NCBI GenBank assembly: GCA_934090595.1
Contig: CAKOJO010000010.1
Coordinates: 1 to 29,693, forward strand
Length of the DNA: 29,693 nucleotides
Source: an uncultured Bacilli bacterium
GTDB taxonomy: Bacteria; Bacillota_I; Bacilli_A; RF39; UBA660
Direction: 5' to 3'
The notes beneath the pieces are model-generated. The model saw nothing but the letters and a program-made list of their open reading frames with translations. It was not told where the DNA came from and made no database searches. The position numbers and the translations under genes are program-made. Positions 23,156 to 29,693 of the stretch are shown here, in pieces; position 1 is the stretch's first letter; each line of letters starts with the position of its first letter.

Positions 23156-23183
23156 ATTATATCATGTTTATTTTTAGTGTTAA
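23156..23183 (-). promoter_or_regulatory. Promoter of the two-gene unknown unit
   Basis: Minus strand: TTAACA (23178-23183), a 16-base spacer ending in TGA, TATAAT (23156-23161), 25 bases before the ATG at 23130. Confidence 0.6.
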
Positions 23184-23211
23184 ATGGTAATGTTCTTTAC
23201 TAGGTTTTTTG

Positions 23212-24526
23212 TTAGAATGGTTCAGTTACATCAAATAAAATTGGATCTTGGCTTAATATATCTAATTGATCTTTGCTTAAGTGTTTCTTATCAATTATGA
23301 CTTCTATTACAAAATCATCAAAGAAGTTATCATTCATTATATAATAACCATCTTTATGAACTTTATCACCGTAACTGTCTTCAATTTTCCATCTAACTGC
23401 TTTATCATCTTCAATGTGAACTCCAGTAATTAACATTACATGTTGAAAATCGATATCATGTATGGATAATGCTTCTTCTTTGGATAATAGCTCGATATTA
23501 AATGTATCTTTATAATTGTATAAATTAGAATCCATTATTCCTAATTTATCTGCTCGCATTTTTTTCATATCACAACCTAAGCATACAGGAACCCCATCTT
23601 TTAATTGTTTGATCGCTAAATCTTTTAAATTTTCAATTGGTAAATTAATGAATTCAACATAACTATTTTCATATACATTTTCAGTATGCTCTTTTCTATA
23701 TAGCTTATTATATTCTTTGTTGTACATTGGTACATTAGCAACACCAATAAAATCATTTAAGTCAATAGTGAGATAATTGTTTGAGAATTCTTTAGGAGTT
23801 ATATTAGTGATTTTTTTATATTGTCCATCTTTAGTTTTATATTCATAATCGAAAGTAAAAGGTAATTCTCCTAAACATTTTGCTAACATGTTATAATTTT
23901 TTGTTAGCATTTCTTCTTTTATAACGTCTAAATTATTACATTTTTCTTTTTTTAATTTAATTAGTTTTAATATATTTTTTTTTTACTTTATCACTAAGGA
24001 TTTTGGTTAATTCTTCGGATTTTTTACTGCATTCAACATCTGGCATAACATTTTCTGGAACAATTCCATATTTATTTACTAGTGCTTTAAAATATTCAAA
24101 ATATCCACCTTCATATATACCAAATTTTAAATATTCTTTTTTAATTTCTTCTTCATAGTTAAAATTATCATTTTCTATAATTCTGTTATAAATAGTATTA
24201 GATTTTTCCATCTTATCTAGAAAAGCTAAAAAGTTTACAGATAAAGCATATTCACTTTCTTCAATATTAAGGTTTTTAGCAATATTATTTTTTATTAAAT
24301 TTATACCTGCATGTATCCAGCAACGTTCTGATTCTTCTTGATTATATATTTTTGATTTTGGCAGTTCTATATTAAAAATATTTATTGTTTTGTTAACTAT
24401 TTCATCGTTTAAGCAAACTTTATTGATACCTACATTTTTAATTGCATTTTCTATTATTTTATTATTTTTATCTTTTTTATATAAATTATCAAATTTATTA
24501 AGTAACTCACTATTTAAATTTTTCAT
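23212..24526 (-). pseudogene. pepC: Aminopeptidase C (bleomycin hydrolase family) split by a one-base frameshift
   Basis: PepC is a cytoplasmic papain-like (C1B) aminopeptidase. The first frame (ATG 24526 after AAGGAGGTTACAA) carries the nucleophile Cys69 in N-Q-E-E-S-E-R-C-W and S-V-N-F-L-A-F-L-D-K-M-E-K-S-N, and stops near 23957. The second frame, open to 23212, has M-L-A-K-C-L-G-E, F-Q-H-V-M-L-I-T-G-V (catalytic His) and W-K-I-E-D-S-Y-G-D. Removing one A from the run of ten at 23975-23984 joins them into 437 residues, the normal PepC length. The motif that should be E-N-S-W-G reads E-D-S-Y-G, so the catalytic Asn is Asp, and S-G-R-C-W reads S-E-R-C-W. Thus even the joined protein is unusual and may have low or altered activity. 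Broken gene, slippage product or sequence error. Confidence 0.82.
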
Positions 24527-24615
24527 TTGTAACCTCCTTGTTTATTTAATTATATCATTGATTTTAATAAATTACTATTTTTATCATTTATTGAGCTTAT
24601 AAAATTTATCTCTTT

Positions 24616-25092
24616 TCAATGAAAAAATAACATTGCTGTTGAATGAAATACTATTACTATCTTTCTGTCATTGCTTTTTAGTGTATTCATCAAAGCATTA
24701 AATGTTCTTTCTCTTACTTCTTTTTGACTTTCACCATATTCAGTTTTATAATTTTCATTCAAGAATTGTTTTTTTCCAAAATTGTCTGGAAGTTCATTCC
24801 ATGAATCTATTCCAAATTTTCTTTCTCCAAAATCACTGACTATATTAATTTTTATATTATTATTTTCCGCGATATATTTAGCAGTAGATATTGATCTGAC
24901 ATAACTTGATGAATATAATTTATCTATGTATTTTAACTCATCAATATTTAACTTTTCTTTAGCAATATTTTCTCCTTCAATCGACAAAGGATTTTTTTCG
25001 TTTTGAATTTGCAAACTATCCATATTTTTATCATTATTAACTACTTCATATAAGGGTTTTGAATGTCTTACTAAATAAACTTCTTTAATCAT
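24616..25092 (-). CDS. Histidine phosphatase (phosphoglycerate mutase-like), short at the C-terminus
   Basis: The 158-residue protein starts with the phospho-His motif L-V-R-H-S-K (the family has R-H-G/S), then S-I-E-G, L-Y-S-S-S-Y-V-R-S-I-S-T-A-K-Y-I and E-R-K-F-G-I. It ends soon after the second catalytic His in V-I-V-F-H-S-T-A-M. Family members usually run 25-40 residues further with a closing helix and strand; here the frame stops at 24616 and the pepC promoter region follows. Neither neighbouring frame offers a full tail. It may be truncated or merely short. GGTGGTG precedes the ATG. Substrate unknown. Confidence 0.78.
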   Translation of the reverse strand: MIKEVYLVRHSKPLYEVVNNDKNMDSLQIQNEKNPLSIEGENIAKEKLNIDELKYIDKLYSSSYVRSISTAKYIAENNNIKINIVSDFGERKFGIDSWNELPDNFGKKQFLNENYKTEYGESQKEVRERTFNALMNTLKSNDRKIVIVFHSTAMLFFH

Positions 25093-25191
25093 TTGACACC
25101 ACCTTTCTTTATAGTATCATTTTAGCATATTTTTTTATACTTGTATATTTTTGATCCTACTTGCTCTATTTAAATATTGTAAATAATATGT

Positions 25192-25197
25192 TATAAT
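25192..25197 (+). promoter_or_regulatory. Extended -10 promoter of the HAD/2H pair
   Basis: TGTTATAAT forms an extended -10 (TATAAT at 25192-25197); a weak TTTAAA lies 17 bases upstream. The ATG at 25234 follows AAGGAGAGACTGT. Confidence 0.55.
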
Positions 25198-25233
25198 TAA
25201 TATAGTTTTAATTTATAAATAAGGAGAGACTGT

Positions 25234-25692
25234 ATGCATTTTTATGAATTAATAAAAAATTTAAATAAAGATAAAAAGATTATTATTTATGTTGATATGG
25301 ATGGTGTAATTGCTTCTTATGATTTTGGAAAACCATTGGATTTTAAAAATAAGAGACCTTTGACTACAAATATTAAAACATTAAAACAATTATGTAATCT
25401 AAAAAATGTTGAACTGCATATATTATCAGTTTGTAGATTTGATATTGAAGTAAATGAAAAAAATGAATGGTTAGATAAATATGCCCCATTTTTTGAAAAG
25501 GATAAAAGGACTATTATTTCAAAGGAAAGTTATCCACATTATTCATCAAAAGACTTAAAATTAAATTATTTAAAATCTTTGAAAACTGAAGAACAAATTA
25601 TTTTCATTGATGATGACAATGAAATTTTGAAAACTGTTCGTAATGGTTTAAAAAATATAATACTATATCAGGATTCTGAATTGATAGATTAG
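25234..25692 (+). CDS. HAD superfamily phosphatase, 5'-nucleotidase-like
   Basis: A 152-residue protein with the HAD motifs. The nucleophile Asp21 and acid Asp23 lie in Y-V-D-M-D-G-V-I-A. Motif II Ser is in H-I-L-S-V, a Lys follows in S-S-K-D-L-K-L-N-Y-L, and the metal acids are in F-I-D-D-D-N-E-I. The short length and D-M-D-G-V-I start resemble 5'(3')-deoxyribonucleotidase-type (NT5C) proteins, which strip phosphate from nucleotides, but other small phosphatase roles are possible. AAGGAGAGACTGT precedes the ATG. The 2H phosphoesterase gene follows after 15 bases in the same direction, while the surrounding genes face the other way, so the pair is a small separate operon. Confidence 0.85.
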   Translation: MHFYELIKNLNKDKKIIIYVDMDGVIASYDFGKPLDFKNKRPLTTNIKTLKQLCNLKNVELHILSVCRFDIEVNEKNEWLDKYAPFFEKDKRTIISKESYPHYSSKDLKLNYLKSLKTEEQIIFIDDDNEILKTVRNGLKNIILYQDSELID

Positions 25693-25707
25693 AAAGGAAG
25701 AATATAT

Positions 25708-26166
25708 ATGTTAAGTTATGAAGGAATATTTTTTGAGGCAGATATGGTTGATTTGATACATTCATTAGAAACAGAAAAATTAGACAGAGTTAATGATGAA
25801 CTTCATTGTACTTTTAAATATCATCCAACAACTGATGAAATTTTTAATGATATAGTTGGAGAAACATTTGAAGTATATTTAATTGGTTATGGTAATGATA
25901 GGCAAAATAGCGGATTTGAAATATTACTTCCAGATGAATTAAAAGATTATTATCTAAATTATGACGAACAAAATCCAACAGTTTTAAAAACACCACATAT
26001 TACTGCATCATTAGCCGAAGGTGCAAAAGCAACAAATACAAAAAATCTTAATTTCAAACCGTTAGCAAAACCTGTTAAGTTAGTTGGAAGATTTGGCTAT
26101 TGGATCAAAAATGAAAATGAAGAACACTTATCTTATGAACCATACTTTAAAAGTAAAACAAGATAA
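25708..26166 (+). CDS. 2H phosphoesterase-like protein
   Basis: A 152-residue protein with the two H-x-T motifs that define 2H phosphoesterases: H33-C-T35 in E-L-H-C-T-F-K-Y and H97-I-T99 in K-T-P-H-I-T-A-S-L. Between them lie V-G-E-T-F-E-V-Y-L-I-G-Y-G and S-G-F-E-I-L-L-P; later F-K-P-L-A and L-V-G-R-F-G-Y-W-I. Such enzymes open 2',3'-cyclic phosphates at RNA ends or the cyclic phosphate of ADP-ribose. The arrangement looks closest to the phosphodiesterase part of fungal-type tRNA ligases (from memory). AGAAAGGAAGAATATAT precedes the ATG. Its partner upstream is a phosphatase, so the two could act in sequence on nucleic acid or nucleotide ends. Substrate not known. Confidence 0.78.
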   Translation: MLSYEGIFFEADMVDLIHSLETEKLDRVNDELHCTFKYHPTTDEIFNDIVGETFEVYLIGYGNDRQNSGFEILLPDELKDYYLNYDEQNPTVLKTPHITASLAEGAKATNTKNLNFKPLAKPVKLVGRFGYWIKNENEEHLSYEPYFKSKTR

Positions 26167-26229
26167 TATTTTAATACACACGATAATTAATATGTCAATT
26201 TGCAAGTGTGTTACTAAATTGTAAAAATA

Positions 26230-26270
26230 AAACTACTCTCAATTTAATTTGAAAGTAGTTTTTATATTAT
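26230..26270 (+). terminator. Terminator between the HAD/2H pair and tRNA-Leu, probably bidirectional
   Basis: AAACTACTCTCAA (26230-26242) pairs with TTGAAAGTAGTTT (26249-26261) with one mismatch. T-rich tracts follow on both strands, so it can end the plus-strand operon and the minus-strand tRNA transcript. Confidence 0.8.
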
Positions 26271-26297
26271 CTCGAATAGTTCGAGTAACTATCAATC

Positions 26298-26384
26298 TGG
26301 TGCCTGCGGTGGGACTCGAACCCACACGATATTGCTACCACTGGATTTTGAGTCCAGCGCGTCTACCAATTCCGCCACGCAGGC
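26298..26384 (-). tRNA. tRNA-Leu, anticodon CAA
   Basis: The minus strand folds as a cloverleaf. The acceptor arms are GCCTGCG and CGCAGGC (26378-26384 and 26302-26308), with discriminator A and an encoded CCA at 26298-26300. The D-loop has TTGGTAGACGC. The anticodon stem CTGGA/TCCAG has loop CTCAAAA, giving anticodon CAA, which reads UUG. The variable arm is long, as in class II tRNAs, and the T-loop has GGTTCGAGTCC. The genomic CCA is intact. Confidence 0.97.
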
Positions 26385-26393
26385 ATAAAGAAC

Positions 26394-26503
26394 TATAATT
26401 GTTCTATTTCTTGTCTTTTTTCAAGATAAGATATATTTATTATATCACATCTTTTAGGAATTTGTTCATTAAAAAGTATAAAATTATAATTGTTCTATTT
26501 CTT
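26394..26503. repeat. Pair of 19-bp direct repeats at the scpB 3' end and the tRNA-Leu leader
   Basis: TATAATTGTTCTATTTCTT occurs at 26394-26412 and 26485-26503. The second copy codes for the end of ScpB (E-I-E-Q-L-stop); the first, 91 bases away and next to the tRNA 5' end, would encode E-I-E-Q-L-stop too. Confidence 0.8.
26439..26447 (-). promoter_or_regulatory. Extended -10 promoter of tRNA-Leu
   Basis: Minus strand TGATATAAT (TATAAT at 26439-26444), with start predicted about 50 bases before the mature tRNA. The -35 box (GAACAA) is poor. Confidence 0.55.
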
Positions 26504-27050
26504 CCTCTTCTTTGTATTTTGAATTATATAGTTCAACATCATCTGAAGTTTGAACTTCTTCTATTTTTGGTAGTTCATTTAATGATGTTAATCCAAAGTA
26601 GTCTAAGAATTCATCTGTTACTGCATATAGTCTTGGTTTTCCTACGGTGTCTTTTCTTCCTACTTCTTTTACTAAGTCTCTTGATATTAGGTTTCTAATC
26701 ATTTGACTTGATTGAATTCCTCTTAATTCATCTATTTCTAAACGAGTTATAGGTTGGTTATAGGCTATTATTGCTAGTGTTTCAAGTGCTGATTGTGAAA
26801 GTGTTTTATTGCTTGATAGTTCTGATAGTTTTTCATAGTAGGTTTTATGTTCTTTTTTTGTAGTTAGTTTATATTTTCCTGCAAAGTCTTGGATCATTAT
26901 TCCTCTTTCTTCATTTGCGTAATCTTCTTTTAGTTTGTTTATTAGTTCAAGTGCATCATCTTGTTCTATTTCTAGGACTTCGCTTATCTCTTCGATTGTT
27001 AAGCCTTCGTCTCCTGTTATAAATAATAGTCCTTCAAGTACTGATTTCAT
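26484..27050 (-). CDS. scpB: Segregation and condensation protein B
   Basis: ScpB is a winged-helix dimer that works with ScpA and the SMC ATPase to compact and separate chromosomes. The 188-residue protein shows L-E-G-L-L-F-I-T-G-D-E-G-L-T, R-G-I-M-I-Q-D-F-A-G-K-Y-K-L-T-T-K, L-S-Q-S-A-L-E-T-L-A-I-I-A-Y-N-Q-P-I-T-R-L-E-I-D-E-L-R-G-I and G-K-P-R-L-Y-A-V-T-D-E-F-L-D-Y-F-G, all typical of the family. The tail is acidic. Its ATG shares a base with the scpA stop codon region, so translation is coupled. No clear terminator follows before tRNA-Leu. Confidence 0.96.
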   Translation of the reverse strand: MKSVLEGLLFITGDEGLTIEEISEVLEIEQDDALELINKLKEDYANEERGIMIQDFAGKYKLTTKKEHKTYYEKLSELSSNKTLSQSALETLAIIAYNQPITRLEIDELRGIQSSQMIRNLISRDLVKEVGRKDTVGKPRLYAVTDEFLDYFGLTSLNELPKIEEVQTSDDVELYNSKYKEEEEIEQL

Positions 27051-27766
27051 TATGCCACCTCACAGTATATTTTATCAAAGTTATTTTCTTGTGTTATTTT
27101 TAGTTCATTATTTTTTGCCATTTCTAAGATTGAAAGAAATGTTACTACTACATATGGTTTTGATATATCTTCGAATAAGTCAAAGAATTCTACTTTTCTT
27201 TTTGTTTTTAAAATATTTTTTATAGATTTTGTTCTTTCTTCGACTGATATTTCTCTTGTTGTTATTTTTGTAGTAATTGGTTTTTTTATTTGTTGTCTTT
27301 TCAAGTAGTTTTGGAATGCCTTTAATAGATCTTCAAGTGTTATATCATCAGATAGTTGTTGTTTTGGATCAATGTATTCTTTTAGATTAGATGGAGATTT
27401 AGTATAGAATTCATGTCTTTGTTCTTCTAGTTCTTTGAAATCTTGGGTTATTTTTTTATATTGTTCATATTCTAATAATCTATTTATTAAGTTTTCTTTT
27501 AGTTCTGTTAATTCTTCTTGTTCTTCTTCGTCTTTTATATTTGGAAGAAGACTTTTTGATTTGATGTACATTAATTCTGATGCAAGTATTAGATATTCTG
27601 ATGCAATGTTTAGATTTTTTTCTTTCATATTATCTATAAAGTCTAAATATTGGTCTGTTAGTTTTACTATTTCAATGTTCATAATATCCATATCTTGTTC
27701 TTTTATTAAGTGTAATAGTAAATCAAGTGGTCCTTCGAAATCGTTTATTTTAAAATTATACTCCAT
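27050..27766 (-). CDS. scpA: Segregation and condensation protein A
   Basis: ScpA is the kleisin that closes the SMC ring. The 238-residue protein starts with the N-terminal SMC-binding region (F-E-G-P-L-D-L-L-L-H-L-I, V-K-L-T-D-Q-Y-L, A-S-E-Y-L-I-L-A-S-E-L-M-Y-I-K-S-K-S-L-L-P). It passes through a Glu-rich linker and ends in a winged helix (V-V-T-F-L-S-I-L-E-M-A-K-N). I chose the ATG at 27766 after AAAGGTGATTAT; the frame is open for 36 more residues upstream, but that part covers the promoter and has no binding site. scpB follows directly. A promoter lies at 27789-27816, so scpAB is separate from the spoVA genes. Confidence 0.96.
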   Translation of the reverse strand: MEYNFKINDFEGPLDLLLHLIKEQDMDIMNIEIVKLTDQYLDFIDNMKEKNLNIASEYLILASELMYIKSKSLLPNIKDEEEQEELTELKENLINRLLEYEQYKKITQDFKELEEQRHEFYTKSPSNLKEYIDPKQQLSDDITLEDLLKAFQNYLKRQQIKKPITTKITTREISVEERTKSIKNILKTKRKVEFFDLFEDISKPYVVVTFLSILEMAKNNELKITQENNFDKIYCEVA

Positions 27767-27788
27767 ATAATCACCTTTAACATGTATA

Positions 27789-27816
27789 ATTATATCATAT
27801 TTTCTTGTTATTACAA
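27789..27816 (-). promoter_or_regulatory. Promoter of scpA-scpB
   Basis: Minus strand: TTGTAA (27811-27816), a 16-base spacer ending in TGA, TATAAT (27789-27794). The -35 box directly follows the spoVAE terminator stem. Confidence 0.7.
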
Positions 27817-27841
27817 AGAAAAAATAACTTGCGTTATTTTT
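27811..27841 (-). terminator. Terminator of the spoVA operon
   Basis: AAAAATAAC pairs with GTTATTTTT (27833-27841 and 27820-27828) around GCAA, then TCTTTG. It begins in the spoVAE stop codon. AT-rich but with a stable tetraloop. Confidence 0.6.
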
Positions 27842-28190
27842 AGTTTCTTGGTTTAAATATAAGAGCAAATACAAAGCTAAAGATGATTGCGCTTGTTATT
27901 CCTGTTGCAGTAAGATCAAACATTCCCATTAGGATACCAGTTGCTCCGGATTGATTGGTTCTTTCTAGTGCACCATGAATTAGTAAATGACCAAAGCTTG
28001 TTATTGGCACTAATGCTCCTCCACCAACATGTTGTATTATTTTATCATATATACTAAATGTATCTAGGAATGAGCCTATTACTACGAACATGCTGGTAAT
28101 GTGTCCTGCGGATAGTTTGGTGTTATCTAATATTAATTGCGCTATTAGGGATAGTATTCCTACGAATAGAAATGATGTTATATAGGTCAC
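27840..28190 (-). CDS. spoVAE: Stage V sporulation protein AE
   Basis: SpoVAE (AEb type) is a membrane part of the SpoVA complex, which moves dipicolinic acid into the forespore and out at germination. The 116-residue protein has about four helices with L-S-A-G-H-I-T-S-M-F-V-V-I-G-S-F-L-D, G-G-G-A-L-V-P-I-T-S-F-G-H-L-L-I-H-G-A and G-M-F-D-L-T-A-T-G-I-T, all family landmarks. It starts with GTG at 28190 after GGAGGTGG, overlapping the spoVAD stop (GTGA), and ends at a terminator. Confidence 0.95.
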   Translation of the reverse strand: MTYITSFLFVGILSLIAQLILDNTKLSAGHITSMFVVIGSFLDTFSIYDKIIQHVGGGALVPITSFGHLLIHGALERTNQSGATGILMGMFDLTATGITSAIIFSFVFALIFKPRN

Positions 28191-29182
28191 TTTACCACCT
28201 CCATAGTTATTGCATGAGCAATTGATAGGATGTTTTCTTTTTGATATATGAATGTTGGTGAGAATAGTGCACCAGTTGCTACGAATAAAACTTTTTTTAG
28301 ATTTTTATTTTTCATTTGATTGTATATATATCCATAAGTTACTAAGGCACTACAGACTGGTCCTGATCCTCCGGCAGTTATTTCTTTTTGATTTTTCATA
28401 TCATATAGCATTGCTCCACAGTCATCATAGTTTTCTCCTAGTTTTATTTTGTATTTTTGGTCCATGTATTCTTTTAGAATCTTTTTTCCATATATTCCTA
28501 GGTCTCCGGTTATGATTAAATCATAATCGCTTACTTTTTCATTATTATTTTTTAAATGATTATATATTGTATCTGCTGCAGCAGGTGCCATTACTGCTCC
28601 CATATGGTTTGGATCGTTTTGGTTTAAATCTATTATTTTTCCTATTGTACCAGATGTTATTTTTATATTTGTTTTTTCATTTGTTAATAGTATTGATGCT
28701 CCTCCGGTTGATGTGAACGTTTTTGTTTTAGGACTTGGTGCACCATATTCTACTGGATTTCTAAATTGTTTTTCTGATACTAGGTTATTTGAACTAGTTG
28801 TACATATAATGTTTTTTGCTTTTTTGCTTTCTAAGATAGTTGATGCAAGTATTATTGACTGTGTTGATGTCGCACAGGCACTATAAACTCCGATGAATGG
28901 TATTTCATAGTCTTTTGCTGCATATGATGATGCTGTTATTTGATTTTGTAAGTCTCCAGATATTAAGATATCTATTTCTTCTTTTGTAATATTTTCTTTA
29001 TCTATTAAGGTATCTATGCTTTCTTTTTGAAGGTTTACTTCTGATTTTTCTAATGATTTACTGTTTACATAAAAGTCTTTATGAGTCTTATCAAAGTATT
29101 TATTTAGTGGTCCTTTTGCTTCGAGATGTCCAGCGATTGTTGCGGTATTTTTTATGTATACGTTATTAAATTCAAATGTCAT
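28187..29182 (-). CDS. spoVAD: Stage V sporulation protein AD
   Basis: SpoVAD is a soluble, thiolase-fold protein of the SpoVA complex that binds dipicolinic acid in the B. subtilis protein. The 331-residue protein has G-H-L-E-A-K-G-P-L near the start, I-L-I-S-G-D-L-Q-N-Q, G-V-Y-S-A-C-A-T-S-T-Q-S at the thiolase nucleophile position, F-R-N-P-V-E-Y-G-A-P-S-P-K, M-A-P-A-A-A-D-T and G-A-L-F-S-P near the end. Length is typical. Start ATG overlaps the spoVAC stop codon by four bases, so the three genes are translated together. Confidence 0.96.
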   Translation of the reverse strand: MTFEFNNVYIKNTATIAGHLEAKGPLNKYFDKTHKDFYVNSKSLEKSEVNLQKESIDTLIDKENITKEEIDILISGDLQNQITASSYAAKDYEIPFIGVYSACATSTQSIILASTILESKKAKNIICTTSSNNLVSEKQFRNPVEYGAPSPKTKTFTSTGGASILLTNEKTNIKITSGTIGKIIDLNQNDPNHMGAVMAPAAADTIYNHLKNNNEKVSDYDLIITGDLGIYGKKILKEYMDQKYKIKLGENYDDCGAMLYDMKNQKEITAGGSGPVCSALVTYGYIYNQMKNKNLKKVLFVATGALFSPTFIYQKENILSIAHAITMEVVK

Positions 29183-29622
29183 AGGGCGACTCCTAGTAGG
29201 AATCTTATAAGGGCAAAGAAGTATGATGATACTACTCCATATAAGATTACTGAGCCCGCTAATTTAAATATGTTTGAACCGAATCCATAGATTAGACCTT
29301 CGTTTTTATAGTCTAGTATTGCACTTTGCATAGAATGTGCGAATCCTGTTATGGGTATTATAAGGCCCATTCTTCCTGTTTTTACAAAGGTATCAAATAC
29401 TCCGATAGCTGTTAGAAGGCATGCAATAAAGATAAGGGTTATAATCATAAATACTGCTGAGTCGTTTCTTGATATTTCAAATAGATATGAATATATTTCT
29501 ATTAGGAAGTTTCCGAATGCTCCGATTAGTCCTCCGACTGAGAAAGCTATTAAGGCGTTTATTAGTTTATTTTCATCTGGTAGATTTGTCTTTACTATTT
29601 TGTCATAGTTTTCTTGTTTCAT
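29179..29622 (-). CDS. spoVAC: Stage V sporulation protein AC
   Basis: SpoVAC is the membrane channel subunit of SpoVA. The 147-residue protein has about four helices. Landmarks: A-F-S-V-G-G-L-I-G-A-F-G, I-G-V-F-D-T-F-V-K-T-G-R-M-G-L-I-I-P-I-T-G-F-A-H-S-M-Q-S-A and G-F-G-S-N-I-F-K-L-A-G-S-V-I-L-Y-G-V. I chose ATG 29622 after CGTGATAAA; a TTG at 29640 in frame has no binding site. First gene of the operon in the window. A forespore (sigma G) promoter should lie in 29623-29693, but I cannot point to a clear one. Confidence 0.95.
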   Translation of the reverse strand: MKQENYDKIVKTNLPDENKLINALIAFSVGGLIGAFGNFLIEIYSYLFEISRNDSAVFMIITLIFIACLLTAIGVFDTFVKTGRMGLIIPITGFAHSMQSAILDYKNEGLIYGFGSNIFKLAGSVILYGVVSSYFFALIRFLLGVAL

Positions 29623-29693
29623 TTTATCACGTATAATCAATCTTATAGAAATATTAATTAATTTCTTATTGATTGATCCCTTTCTATTTATAT

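Noticed and set aside
26271..26288. Small perfect hairpin CTCGAA/TTCGAG beside tRNA-Leu, considered as a terminator
   Set aside because: No T-run on either side; the larger hairpin at 26230-26261 is the better terminator.
27767..27874. N-terminal extension of scpA by 36 residues
   Set aside because: The stretch contains the scpA promoter and ribosome binding site and overlaps the spoVAE terminator; family proteins start at the chosen ATG.

Overview
The window is very AT-rich and reads as a chromosomal segment of a low-GC Bacillota with a compact genome, probably a gut member of Bacilli (RF39/Erysipelotrichales-like; this placement is an inference from gene style, not a phylogeny). TGA is used as a stop (for example at the end of spoVAD and of the dockerin gene), so this is not a Mycoplasma-type code. 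Oxygen-independent ribonucleotide reduction (nrdD/nrdG) is the only ribonucleotide reductase seen and points to an anaerobe. A spoVAC-spoVAD-spoVAE operon points to sporulation. Nearly all genes lie on the minus strand.

Layout. 1-5.9 kb: a hypothetical gene, then a two-gene surface operon. Its first gene is a secreted NlpC/P60-like protein ending in a dockerin. The second starts with a cohesin-like domain, carries five cadherin-like beta-sandwich repeats and ends in a membrane anchor. 5.9-8.2 kb: a Lys/Thr-tailed Tic20/DUF4870-like membrane protein, murD, and a 23-residue membrane peptide gene just upstream of murD. 8.2-9.9 kb: a four-gene operon (GNAT, ASCH, GNAT, MazG-like). 9.9-12.3 kb: rhuM sits between two copies of the 3' end of an rlmD-type rRNA methyltransferase gene, as expected for a remnant of an element integrated at that site. 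12.3-13.5 kb: a rhomboid protease. 13.5-14.4 kb: rpsD (plus strand) with a strong promoter and a long leader. 14.4-16.9 kb: parE followed by a sugar transferase. 17-20.4 kb: nrdD-nrdG divergent from a Crp/Fnr regulator across a perfect 16-bp palindrome. 20.4-25.1 kb: a patchy accessory stretch with a ProX/YbaK-type deacylase, coaE-like and pepC genes each broken by one extra A in a poly-A run, two unknown proteins, and a C-terminally short histidine phosphatase. 25.2-26.2 kb: a plus-strand pair, a HAD phosphatase and a 2H phosphoesterase. 26.3-29.7 kb: tRNA-Leu(CAA), scpB-scpA and spoVAE-AD-AC.

How the genes work together. The palindrome between nrdD and the regulator lies about 42 bases upstream of the predicted nrdD start and also covers the -35 box of the regulator. 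This predicts activation of nrdDG together with autorepression. The dockerin and cohesin-like domains encoded by overlapping genes suggest that the secreted hydrolase is tethered to the membrane-anchored partner. ScpA and ScpB form the condensin accessory complex. SpoVAC/AD/AE form part of the spore channel that moves dipicolinic acid. Many terminators start at or inside the stop codon of the gene before them, which fits a compact genome.

The most interesting points are the rhuM insertion at the rlmD 3' end, the cohesin/dockerin operon, the nrd palindrome, the micro-membrane-protein before murD, and the two poly-A frameshifts. All functional calls come from reading motifs by eye; no database search was run.
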